DNA of 35,171 nucleotides from Bdellovibrio sp. Its GTDB lineage: Bacteria > Bdellovibrionota > Bdellovibrionia > Bdellovibrionales > Bdellovibrionaceae. The DNA lies in the NCBI GenBank assembly GCA_014376935.1, contig JACMQO010000119.1, positions 1 through 35,171 on the forward strand, read 5' to 3'. Every line of letters begins with the position of its first letter. Within the stretch, counting starts at the first letter, position 1. Made by a program: the position numbers and the translations under genes. Below are positions 25,253 through 33,873 of the stretch, piece by piece. The notes below the pieces were generated by a model, which saw only the letters and a program-made list of their open reading frames with translations, searched no databases and was not told where the DNA came from.

Positions 25253-27124
25253 ATGAAGTTATTTTTAATTTACATGGTATCGATGTTTATTCCTTTTTCA
25301 TTCGCTCAGGCCCAAAGCCCCGTCGTTGCGGGGGAATATATCGTTAAAATGAAGGCGCAGGCCGGTGTAACGGCTAATTCGCGTATCAGCAAAGGTTTAA
25401 AGTTAGTCAGTAAATTAGGTTCTTCAGTCAGCGTGAAGCAAGCTTTCTGGGGTTCTACGATGATGCATATTCGCAGTGATTCTCAAGCTAGCATTGAATC
25501 GTTACGCGCAAATCCCGACGTTGAATTCGTCGAACCCAATTATATTTTAAGTTTAGAGCCAAATGATATTCAGCCGTTTGGTGTAGCTCCGCAAAATACG
25601 GATAGCTATGGCCAATCCGGCTCAGGCACTCAGGTCGCTCAGGCATGGAATATCGAAAAACCTTACAATCAAGGAACGAAAACAATCGTCGCCATTATCG
25701 ATACGGGTTTAGATACGACACATCATTTATTTGCGGACTCAAATGCGATTTGGGAAAATACTGTTGAAAGAAATGGTGTTGCCGGCGTCGATGACGATGG
25801 CAATGGTTATATTGATGATTTTAACGGATGGAACTACGTTGCTAACTCAAACAATGTCTACGATGACGACGATCACGGTACGCATGTGGCGGGCATCGTT
25901 CTAGGCGTTGGGCAAGATATTTTAAAATCCAGCGTTCGTGAATCTAAAATCGTCATTATGCCCTTGAAGTTTTTAGATTCGCATGGCTCAGGTACAACCG
26001 CTAGCGCAGTGAATGCGATTTACTACGCGGTCAACATGGGTGCCAAGGTTATTAATAACTCTTGGGGTGGGCCTTCATATTCAAAGTCTTTGCATGATGC
26101 TTATACTTACGCACACACGCATGGTGTTTTTATTTCATCAGCCGCCGGTAACGGAAATTCACAAGGTGTTGGCCAAAATAATGATTCGGTCGCGATGTAT
26201 CCCGCAAATTTAGATACTCCGAATAATATGTCCGTCGCGGCATCGACAGATTCAAATACAAAAGCATCATTTTCAAATTACGGAACCAGCGTTCAAGTGG
26301 CATCTCCAGGTGTATCGATCACTAGCTCTGTGCCGGGAACGGGCTGTGCGGCTCCGGGTTGTTTTCAGTTGATGTCAGGAACTTCCATGGCGGCTCCGTT
26401 CGTTGCGGGAATGGCGGCGTTAATTCTACGAGAAGCTCCGCAACTAACAGGGTACCAAGTTAAAAATATAATTATGAGTTCGGTCGACCTGTTTGCTTCC
26501 TTAAATAGTTACGTAGCGACGCAAGGTCGTGTGAATATCTATAAGGCCATTCAGAATGCGCAAACGCAAACTGGCACAGCCGCGTACAATCCAAATTATA
26601 CACCAGTTTATAAAACAGACCGAAGTATTGCTTCTGCGGCCGATAGCGCGGCGAAAGGCTGCGGATTAGTCAAAGCTGCTCAAGAAGTTTCTGATTCAGG
26701 CAAAGGTCCAACGAATGGTGTCGGCGGAAATATCGCCGTGATGTTCTTGATGATTTTATTACCATTATCGTTAGCATTTAGCCTGCGTAAAAAAGTTGAA
26801 GTTCCGGCCAATGCGGGAATCGTAAGACGTAAATTTGCGCGCTATAACTTAGCGAAAGATCTCGTGTTACAAATCGGTGACCAAGTGGTGAACGTGGCTT
26901 CAGAGACATTATCTTTGGGTGGCCTATCGTTTTCGGGTACCGAGGCAATGCAGATTAATAAAGGTGAAAAAATCAGAGTCAAAATCGTCGAGCTAGATCA
27001 CGAAGTTGAAGGTGAAGTTGTTTGGTGTTCGGCGAAACAATCTTACGGCGTAAAGTTCTTAACGATTTCAGATCAGCTGAAAGATCACTTTGCAGCATGG
27101 ACGGTGGGGTTAAGTCCAACGTAA
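25253..27124 (+). CDS. Membrane-anchored subtilisin-like protease fused to a PilZ domain
   Basis: 623 aa from ATG 25253, which has GGGGTG upstream (ATG 25238 is an alternative). In order: signal peptide (1-20); I9-type propeptide (about 27-100, ending VEFVEPNYIL); S8 domain with Asp150 (AIIDTGLD), His208 (DHGTHVAGI), oxyanion Asn300 (AAGNGN) and Ser378 (GTSMAAPFVAG); a Ser/Ala-rich linker with a CG motif (470-471); one membrane helix (about 493-511) followed by RKK; and a PilZ-like domain (about 525-621) with RRKFAR and ETLSLGGLSF. The predicted topology is protease outside, PilZ inside, so c-di-GMP could control the protease or its release. The PilZ signature is slightly degenerate. The hydrophobic stretch plus CG also looks like a C-terminal sorting signal. 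Confidence 0.88.
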   Translation: MKLFLIYMVSMFIPFSFAQAQSPVVAGEYIVKMKAQAGVTANSRISKGLKLVSKLGSSVSVKQAFWGSTMMHIRSDSQASIESLRANPDVEFVEPNYILSLEPNDIQPFGVAPQNTDSYGQSGSGTQVAQAWNIEKPYNQGTKTIVAIIDTGLDTTHHLFADSNAIWENTVERNGVAGVDDDGNGYIDDFNGWNYVANSNNVYDDDDHGTHVAGIVLGVGQDILKSSVRESKIVIMPLKFLDSHGSGTTASAVNAIYYAVNMGAKVINNSWGGPSYSKSLHDAYTYAHTHGVFISSAAGNGNSQGVGQNNDSVAMYPANLDTPNNMSVAASTDSNTKASFSNYGTSVQVASPGVSITSSVPGTGCAAPGCFQLMSGTSMAAPFVAGMAALILREAPQLTGYQVKNIIMSSVDLFASLNSYVATQGRVNIYKAIQNAQTQTGTAAYNPNYTPVYKTDRSIASAADSAAKGCGLVKAAQEVSDSGKGPTNGVGGNIAVMFLMILLPLSLAFSLRKKVEVPANAGIVRRKFARYNLAKDLVLQIGDQVVNVASETLSLGGLSFSGTEAMQINKGEKIRVKIVELDHEVEGEVVWCSAKQSYGVKFLTISDQLKDHFAAWTVGLSPT

Positions 27125-27156
27125 GTTTTTGAGATTAACATAAACATATTAAAACT

Positions 27157-27190
27157 AAAAAGCCCACTTTTCGAAGTGGGCTTTTTTTTT
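27157..27190. terminator. Bidirectional intrinsic terminator
   Basis: Stem AAGCCCACTT against AAGTGGGCTT with a TTCG loop (27170-27173), flanked by an A run on one side and nine T on the other. It ends both the subtilase gene (plus) and mgtE (minus). Confidence 0.88.
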
Positions 27191-27203
27191 GAAATCGCGC
27201 AGA

Positions 27204-28604
27204 TTAAAGTAGATTGCCCCGAAGGATAAGACTTGCGACCGTGAAGTAAATAATTAATCCCGTTACATCGACGATCGTGGCTACGGCCGGAGCCGAGGCC
27301 GAGGCCGGATCGAATTTTAATTTTCTTAAAATAAATGGTAACATGGATCCCGAAATTGTTCCCCACAGAACGACGCCCAAAACAGACAACGCGACCGTCG
27401 TGGCGATTAGGCCATAATGTTCGCCGTACATAGATTCGCGCCAAGGCCAAAAATAAATACGTATTAAACCAATCAAACCTAAGCCCGCGCCTAAAGCTAA
27501 GCCGGACGCAATTTCGCGAAACAGAACGCGTAGCCAGTCCTTTAACTTTACTTCACCCAACGCCATTGCGCGGATGATTAATGTCGAAGCCTGCGATCCG
27601 GAATTCCCCCCAGAACTGATAATTAACGGCAAGAACATCGCAAGCACCACGGCTTTTTCTAATTCACCCTGATAGTATCCTAACGCGCTGGCCGTGAACA
27701 TTTCACCGATGAAAAGAATCATCAACCAACCACCGCGCTTTTTAATCATCTGTAAAAAAGAAATCTGTAAGTACGGCGCATCTAGGGATTCTACGCCCCC
27801 TAATTTATGAATATCTTCGGTCACTTCTTCTTGCGTCACTTCGGCCACGTCATCAAACGTAACGATACCTACCATTTTATTTTGCGCATCGATAACCGGT
27901 AAGGCCATCAAATCTTGCTTATTGAAAATTTGCGAAATTGTTTCTTGATCAAGGTCGACTGAAATTTTGAAAACATCGGTGTGCATGATCTCAGATACTT
28001 TTTTATTCGGCGTCGACGCAAAAAGTTCTCGGAACGAAACCACGCCCAATAATTTTTGTTCTGGATCTAAAACGTACGAATAATAAACTGTCTCCACTTG
28101 CGTGCGGGCTTGAATACGGATGTAACTGATGGCTTCGTCGACGTTCATGTTCGGTCTTAAGCGGATAAAACGTGAACTCATTAGTCCGCCGGCTTTATCT
28201 TCAGAGTAAGCTAATAAGGCGGACACTTCGCGCTTTGTCTGAGGGTCTAATAATGAAAGATATTCTTCTTTTTGTTCGTCTTCGGAGACTTCTTGGATCA
28301 AATCGGCCGCATCATCGGGCGCCAATAAACGAACCCAAGAGCGCTTTTCTAGGGTCGAGCAGTCTTCGATTAGTTGCGATTGGTCCAAGGCTGTTAAGCT
28401 TAAAAAAAGCTCTTCGGCATCTGTACGTGGCAACTGAAAGAATTTCTCTTTACGGTCGGCTAAGGTCATCTGTGACCAGTGATCTTGCAAATGAATTAAA
28501 TTTTGAAAGTTTTGATCGACCTCAAAAGGTGTTTGCGCCTCTGGGGGATGAGAACTTGAAATATCACCGGTTGAATGAGAGGAATTGTTTTCGTCGTTTT
28601 CCAT
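27204..28604 (-). CDS. mgtE: Magnesium transporter MgtE
   Basis: 466 aa. After a polar N-terminal tail come the MgtE_N domain (about 35-140), two CBS domains (about 145-265) and five membrane helices (290-466). The pore signature ISSGGNSGSQASTLIIRAMA is at about 329-348. Cytosolic Mg2+ binding to the N and CBS domains closes the channel in characterised homologues. A near-perfect GGAGG site lies 6 bases before the ATG. The first 30 residues (Ser/Asn/Glu-rich) are longer than in many relatives. Confidence 0.95.
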   Translation of the reverse strand: MENDENNSSHSTGDISSSHPPEAQTPFEVDQNFQNLIHLQDHWSQMTLADRKEKFFQLPRTDAEELFLSLTALDQSQLIEDCSTLEKRSWVRLLAPDDAADLIQEVSEDEQKEEYLSLLDPQTKREVSALLAYSEDKAGGLMSSRFIRLRPNMNVDEAISYIRIQARTQVETVYYSYVLDPEQKLLGVVSFRELFASTPNKKVSEIMHTDVFKISVDLDQETISQIFNKQDLMALPVIDAQNKMVGIVTFDDVAEVTQEEVTEDIHKLGGVESLDAPYLQISFLQMIKKRGGWLMILFIGEMFTASALGYYQGELEKAVVLAMFLPLIISSGGNSGSQASTLIIRAMALGEVKLKDWLRVLFREIASGLALGAGLGLIGLIRIYFWPWRESMYGEHYGLIATTVALSVLGVVLWGTISGSMLPFILRKLKFDPASASAPAVATIVDVTGLIIYFTVASLILRGNLL

Positions 28605-28687
28605 GCGAGCCTCCGGGTCTACTTTAAGCCGAGCCCGCCGAGCGGACTCTATGTCGTACCAGTTTTATGATTTCATATCGAGGTTCT

Positions 28688-30439
28688 TTATAACCTAGCT
28701 TTTTCAAAAGCGCCAAGCACTTCTTTCGTTGGGCCTAATTTTTTTACCGAGCCATAATCTAACCATAAAATTTGGTTACAGTCTTCGACAGTCTGTAGAC
28801 GGTGGGCGATACGAATTTGGGTCTTTGAACTTAAGATATCCGTCAGCGCACGGTTCATTAATGTCTCTGAATGCGGATCAACGTTTGATGTGGCTTCATC
28901 AAAAATAAAAATTTCGGCCTTTTGCAAAAGCCCACGGGCTAAACTCATCAGTTGCTTTTCACCCATTGACAAATTTTGCCCTTTTTCAAAAATAGGGTCA
29001 TTCAATGAAAACTTAAGTCCAACTTGTTTCAAAATAGTTTCGATCTCGTGATTTGAATGGGCTTTGAATAAATCTAAGTTGTCACGAACGGTTCCGGTCA
29101 AAAAAAGTTGGTCCTGCGAAATTACCGAAAATAGGGCCCGGTGTTTTTCAACGTCGGCCTCGTTCTTACCGTTCACAAGCATGGCTCCGGCTTCGATGGG
29201 ATAAAGATGTAGGAGTGCTGAAATCAAAGTCGATTTACCCGAACCCGTGCGGCCGATAATACCTAGTTTTTCGCCATCTTTTAATTTAAATGAAATAGAG
29301 TTTAAAATAATATGTGATGATTTAGGATATCTAAACTGTAAATTTTCAACCTGCAGATGATAGTCCGAAGGCGGGCTTGTTAAATGGTCAGCTACGATTT
29401 TGCTGGGACGTGGTTTTTTGGGATGAGACGTCGTGAAGTCAGACTGCCACGGAAGCAGCGCACCCGGCTCGATATCAGATCGCAAGTATTCGTCCAATTT
29501 TTCAACCCCAACTAAGGCTTCTTCAAATTGTGAAAACCATTCAAAGAACATTTGTAAAGTATTCGTGGCTAACAAAGTAAAACTTAAAACGACGCTGGAT
29601 AAGCCGATTCCGATAATATTGTTGTGAATAAGATAAAGGCATAGAATTCCATTTAATGCAAAAAAGATTGCTGAAAGAACATTAAGCTCAAGTGAAAAAC
29701 GGGTCACGTTCCAGAAGACTTGAAATTTAGACGTTAAGTATTTTTGGTCATATTCTAAAAATTTATCCGTGAACATTTTTGTTTTGTCGTTTTGACGGAT
29801 AATGGCCGACCCTTGAACCGTTTCAGAAAAATGGGCGACGGATGGAGCCCGGTTCGTTGATAGATCACGCCGCGTTTGTCGCAGACGGTGTTGATTCTTT
29901 TTTAAAATAATAGAATACAACCAGAACGAAAATAAAATAGTCGCGATAAAATAAGGATGAATAAAAACCATCACGATGATGATTGAAATCAAATCAAAAA
30001 GAATCGACAAAAATTCGGCCAAAGGACCACCAAATAATCGAAAGACGTTGCCGTAATCGCTTGAAAAGCGCGTCGTGATACGCCCAACCGGCTGGTCATC
30101 AAAAAATGAAATCGGAAAACGCGAGACGCGGTAAGTTGTCTCGTCATAAATTCTAGAAACAGCTTGGGCTGAATACCGACTGAACAAAGTTCTAAATAAG
30201 ATCGTTAAAACGAAGGCTAAAATTAATATAAAAAATAGTTTCGTAGCGACCGTTTTTAAGTCGTCAGAAGTCATAACCGGATGTTGATCCATGAACTGAC
30301 CAATAATTTGCGCATTTGATAAAATTAAAAAGCGACCCAAGAAGCCCATGATTAAAGTCAGCATCAGCTTAACGATGAACGGGCGGTAAGCCTGTAGAAG
30401 CGTATCGTAAACTGTTTTTGAAAAGTTCATTTTTTTCAA
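28688..30439 (-). CDS. ABC exporter half-transporter, canonical ATP site
   Basis: 583 aa from TTG 30439, which overlaps the upstream stop (TTGA) and has AAGGGGA 5 bases before it; ATG 30430 is the alternative. Six membrane helices (about 20-310) and one nucleotide-binding domain. Walker A GRTGSGKST (396-404), signature LSMGE (490-494, third residue altered), Walker B IFIFDE with catalytic Glu515, and switch His546 (IAHRLQT). A long Pro/Ser-rich linker (about 322-360) joins the domains. It pairs with the next gene as a heterodimer. Confidence 0.92.
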   Translation of the reverse strand: MKKMNFSKTVYDTLLQAYRPFIVKLMLTLIMGFLGRFLILSNAQIIGQFMDQHPVMTSDDLKTVATKLFFILILAFVLTILFRTLFSRYSAQAVSRIYDETTYRVSRFPISFFDDQPVGRITTRFSSDYGNVFRLFGGPLAEFLSILFDLISIIIVMVFIHPYFIATILFSFWLYSIILKKNQHRLRQTRRDLSTNRAPSVAHFSETVQGSAIIRQNDKTKMFTDKFLEYDQKYLTSKFQVFWNVTRFSLELNVLSAIFFALNGILCLYLIHNNIIGIGLSSVVLSFTLLATNTLQMFFEWFSQFEEALVGVEKLDEYLRSDIEPGALLPWQSDFTTSHPKKPRPSKIVADHLTSPPSDYHLQVENLQFRYPKSSHIILNSISFKLKDGEKLGIIGRTGSGKSTLISALLHLYPIEAGAMLVNGKNEADVEKHRALFSVISQDQLFLTGTVRDNLDLFKAHSNHEIETILKQVGLKFSLNDPIFEKGQNLSMGEKQLMSLARGLLQKAEIFIFDEATSNVDPHSETLMNRALTDILSSKTQIRIAHRLQTVEDCNQILWLDYGSVKKLGPTKEVLGAFEKARL

Positions 30440-32088
30440 AATGTCCCCTTAATAAACGATTGGTATTTTTCGTCCTGTAAGAAAGCTTGCGAAGTTCCAT
30501 CAAATAAAATTTCGCCATGTTGTAAGTACACAATGCGGTCACAGTGTTGAAGCGCTGTAAACCGTTGGGTGGTTAGCAGTAAAGAATGGCCTGATTCGCG
30601 AAGTTTGATCAGCTCTTGAATCAATTTGTATTCAGTCGAGATATCGACCGCGCTGAGCGGATCATCCAGTAAAATCAATTTCTTTAAATTTTTAAACTGA
30701 CGGGCCAAGCTGACACGTTGTTTTTGCCCGCCAGATAAATTAAGTCCACGTTCACCGATAAATGTTTCTAATCCATTTTCAACGCGGTCTAATTCAAAAT
30801 CAAACTGCGCTTTTTTTAAAGCGGCCATGATGGCTTCATCTTCAGAGCGGGGCGATTGGTAATTGAAATTAACGTTATCACGTAGCGAAGCGCTCATCAC
30901 AAAGTACTCTTGCGGTATATAACTGCTATCCCCAATGAAGAATCGGGCTGCCTCGAAGGACGTTTCTTTCGCTAAAGACTTTAGGAATAAGCTTTTACCT
31001 GCGCCCACCGGCCCCACCAGGGCGATAATTTCTGGACGAGTCACTTTGAAATCTTCAATGTTTAGTAAGGGTTTGTTATTCAGGCTTAAGGTTAAATTTC
31101 TAACTTCAACTAAACTTTGCGGATCATGTTCTTCAGAATGAATGATTTCTTTTCTATTGATCAGGGTTAAAAATTCAGCCAAGCGTCGGTACGAAGTCCA
31201 CGCATCAAATAAAAAAGTGAAGAACCACGGAAGTTGCCTTAAAGGCCGCGATAAGAAGACCGTCGTAATCCATAGAAGGCCGATCAACTCAGCTTTATCT
31301 AAGGCCTTCGGTTCGATCCAAATAAAAAAAGCGATCACGGCTAAATTCAGCCAAAACGTCACGCTGGAAGAAATCGAATTCATCACTTGGCCGTTCGTAA
31401 CCATGGCGATGCGGTTGCGGGTTTCTTCGCGACGCTTTTTGATGATCGTCGTTTCAAAACCATCAATCCAATTTAGAATTTTTAGACCGCGAATGTTTTG
31501 AATCCATTCATTCACTAAACCCATGCGATCCGCAGCTAATTTTTTAAATTTAAAAAAGAAAATCGACTGACGATAAGCCATTGCGCCATTCAGAGCGATT
31601 AAAACAAAAATTAAAGTCAGACTCAGTTTTAAGGGTAGGCCGTAGAACGAACTTAAAAACCAAGGCGTTAGAATTAACGGAAAAAGCGTCGTAAAGCCAT
31701 ACGGTAAAGATTGCTCGAGCCAAACCGTCAAACTAGGAACATCGGTGGTATACAAAGAAACGATTTCGCCGACATTTCGATTTTGTAAGGTTAATGATTT
31801 CAATCTTAAAGTTTGCTCGTAGATTTTTTGCGCCAAAATTTTTTGGGCGTGGATGGATTCACTTTGTCCGACGAAGGCCGTCAGCTGATTAAATCCAAAA
31901 TAAACCAAGGCTAATAGAACGCAGTAAGCTAAAGTCAGATAATCTAGTTGGGTTGAAAACTGTTTTTGAAAATAGGGTAAAAGGAGTCCGCAAACCGAAG
32001 ATAAAAGGGCCAGCAAAACGATCGCTATGCGGTAACGAAAGCGATTAAAAAAAATAATACGTAAAAGTTCTTTTTGTCCTGCGGTCAT
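30436..32088 (-). CDS. ABC exporter half-transporter, degenerate ATP site (ABCC-like)
   Basis: 550 aa. Membrane helices at 15-310, then the nucleotide-binding domain: Walker A GPVGAGKS (359-366), signature LSGGQ (451-455), but Walker B reads LILLDDPLSAVD, so Asp476 replaces the catalytic Glu, and the switch His is Gln508 (LLTTQRF). LSGGQ here completes the canonical site of the partner, while its own site is degenerate. This is the arrangement of ABCC/MRP-type exporters. ATGA overlap with the oxygenase gene upstream and TTGA with the partner downstream indicate coupled translation. Confidence 0.92.
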   Translation of the reverse strand: MTAGQKELLRIIFFNRFRYRIAIVLLALLSSVCGLLLPYFQKQFSTQLDYLTLAYCVLLALVYFGFNQLTAFVGQSESIHAQKILAQKIYEQTLRLKSLTLQNRNVGEIVSLYTTDVPSLTVWLEQSLPYGFTTLFPLILTPWFLSSFYGLPLKLSLTLIFVLIALNGAMAYRQSIFFFKFKKLAADRMGLVNEWIQNIRGLKILNWIDGFETTIIKKRREETRNRIAMVTNGQVMNSISSSVTFWLNLAVIAFFIWIEPKALDKAELIGLLWITTVFLSRPLRQLPWFFTFLFDAWTSYRRLAEFLTLINRKEIIHSEEHDPQSLVEVRNLTLSLNNKPLLNIEDFKVTRPEIIALVGPVGAGKSLFLKSLAKETSFEAARFFIGDSSYIPQEYFVMSASLRDNVNFNYQSPRSEDEAIMAALKKAQFDFELDRVENGLETFIGERGLNLSGGQKQRVSLARQFKNLKKLILLDDPLSAVDISTEYKLIQELIKLRESGHSLLLTTQRFTALQHCDRIVYLQHGEILFDGTSQAFLQDEKYQSFIKGTF

Positions 32089-32690
32089 TTTCTAAACCAT
32101 CCTGTTAGCGACCACCGGGCCTGAGTGGCCGGTCGTACTTCATGTTCAAGGTCGCTTTTAAATATCACCATAGTACCCAGGGTTGGTTCAATTTCAAAAA
32201 TGACTTTTTCGTCACGATACCCGCAAAGGTGACCGCCGTAATCCGGGCGCCAGTTTTCATTTAAGTAAATCACGAAGCTAAAAAAGCGATGATTGTTTTG
32301 TTTGGTTTGGTCTGAATGGCGTTTATAGAATTTGTTGGGCTGATAAACAGCGTAGTGGCATTCGAAATGAGTTAAGCCAAAGCGAAAGTACTGACTGAGC
32401 TCTGACTTTATATTTTCTAAAAAAAATAGCAGTTGAACCTCGGTCGGTTCTTCAGACTTGTCCGTTACCCAGCACGTCATATCGCTACGTATCGCACGCA
32501 TCTCATTGGGTAAAATGGTGCTATTAGAAACAGCTTCTGCAACGGTGGCATCGCGAAATTCTTGATTTCTAAATCTGTTCTGTGCCGTTGACAGCAGGGC
32601 CTTACAGAAATCACGGGGAATTTCAAAGCGAGCCCAACCCTGCGAGTCGATCAGTTCAAAATTTTCGTGAAGATAATTTGTCTGTAACAC
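32085..32690 (-). CDS. 2-oxoglutarate/Fe(II)-dependent dioxygenase
   Basis: 201 aa from GTG 32690. An upstream ATG at 32819 would add 43 residues but run into the divergent FAD gene and reads like non-coding sequence, so I prefer the GTG. The jelly-roll core has Fe ligands His125 and Asp127 (KRHSDQTK) and His183 (LEHEVRP), and the 2OG-binding Arg192 (ATQARWSLTGWF), in the SM-20/prolyl-hydroxylase pattern. FVIYLNENW and GGHLCGYR also match. Substrate unknown. First gene of an operon with a heterodimeric exporter (ATGA overlap), so it may modify the exported compound. Confidence 0.85.
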   Translation of the reverse strand: MLQTNYLHENFELIDSQGWARFEIPRDFCKALLSTAQNRFRNQEFRDATVAEAVSNSTILPNEMRAIRSDMTCWVTDKSEEPTEVQLLFFLENIKSELSQYFRFGLTHFECHYAVYQPNKFYKRHSDQTKQNNHRFFSFVIYLNENWRPDYGGHLCGYRDEKVIFEIEPTLGTMVIFKSDLEHEVRPATQARWSLTGWFRK

Positions 32691-32725
32691 GAGCTTAATG
32701 TAGCATGGGGTCCGAGGGTTGAAAA

Positions 32726-33850
32726 ATGTCTTCTGAACGAACGCGCCGTGATTTTTTAAAGACCGGGTTATTTGGGTTAAGCAGCATGGCTGCGTTTTCA
32801 GCTTTAAGTGCGTGCTCAACTTTAGACGAATATATTTTCGACGACCAATTTGATTTGAAAGATCAGGTTCTTATTGTGGGCGGCGGTATCAGCGGCTTGT
32901 ATTTAGCTTACAAATTAAGACAAACCCGCACTGAATTTCGTTTACTTGAAGGTTCAAATTATTTCGGGGGGCGTGTTCGATCAGCGCAAGGCTTAGACTT
33001 TGGAGCCTCTCTATTTGATCGATCTGATGTGCATATGCAGCAACTGATCAAAGAGTTTAATTTAACGACTATTTCGGTTTCAAAAGATCACTTTGCCATT
33101 TCGGGCGGCGCAGAAATGGTTTCGCAAGCTTTACAAAATCGAATTGCGGGTCTTATGCCGTATCGCAGTCTTCGACTTCGTTGGAAGTTAGTTTCGATTC
33201 GCGTTAAAGATAATAAATACGAGACGGTTTTCGAGACGCCGAACGGACGCCGAACGATGCATTGTCGAAAAATCGCTTTAACTCTGCCTCCGGGGCAATG
33301 GTCAGCGGTGAATGGATTGCTGGATTTACCTGAAATGCTTTGGGCGCGAGATTGGTTAACGACTCTAACGCCAGAAAATATAACAAAAGTAAATGTCGTT
33401 GCCCCGAATACGGGTGGAGTTATGTCATTAGCGAATAAGAAAACACGCTCGGCTATTTTAGATAAAGATTCGCTGGCGGTAGTGGCAAAACCTTTAAAAA
33501 ATAATCAAGTTGGGCTTGAGTTTGAATATATCACGAAGCAAGTTTTGAATCCGAGTACATTTAAAATCGAATCTCCTAATAATTTAGAGATCGAAAAAAT
33601 TGTCGATTTAATTAATGCAAAAACGAAATTAGGCCTATCATTTAAAAAACTTAATTCAGATTCATTCTTTGACTGGTCATCAGTTGGTTTGATTCAGTCA
33701 GCTTATTTTAAAAATGATCGTCCGTTACCTGGAAACGTAAATAAGAATCCGCACTTTCAGGTTTTTGGCGATTACTCGGCTTCGAAAAAAGCGCACACCG
33801 TCGAGGGTGCGTTGCTTGAAGCCGATCGCGTCAGTTCTTTATTTGTTTAA
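32726..33850 (+). CDS. Tat-exported lipoprotein FAD-dependent oxidoreductase
   Basis: 374 aa. Twin-arginine motif RTRRDFLKTG, hydrophobic region, and lipobox LSAC with Cys30, so a lipoprotein exported folded. FAD domain: LIVGGGISGLYLAY (49-62), Glu75, and GGRV (81-84). The C-terminal end VFGDYSASKKAHTVEGALL resembles the flavin amine oxidase close. At 374 aa it is shorter than usual (450-500) and may lack part of the substrate domain. GAGGG lies 8 bases upstream. The 2OG dioxygenase diverges from it by about 35 bases. Confidence 0.82.
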   Translation: MSSERTRRDFLKTGLFGLSSMAAFSALSACSTLDEYIFDDQFDLKDQVLIVGGGISGLYLAYKLRQTRTEFRLLEGSNYFGGRVRSAQGLDFGASLFDRSDVHMQQLIKEFNLTTISVSKDHFAISGGAEMVSQALQNRIAGLMPYRSLRLRWKLVSIRVKDNKYETVFETPNGRRTMHCRKIALTLPPGQWSAVNGLLDLPEMLWARDWLTTLTPENITKVNVVAPNTGGVMSLANKKTRSAILDKDSLAVVAKPLKNNQVGLEFEYITKQVLNPSTFKIESPNNLEIEKIVDLINAKTKLGLSFKKLNSDSFFDWSSVGLIQSAYFKNDRPLPGNVNKNPHFQVFGDYSASKKAHTVEGALLEADRVSSLFV

Positions 33851-33873
33851 AAAAATGATCAAAGGAATAAAGT

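Noticed and set aside
28172-28627. 151-codon open frame on the plus strand
   Set aside because: It is the antisense of mgtE codons, Arg/Leu-rich with no domain; MgtE is certain here.
32691-32819. N-terminal extension of the 2OG dioxygenase to ATG 32819
   Set aside because: It would overlap the well-supported Tat signal of the divergent FAD gene, and the added 43 residues look like chance translation.
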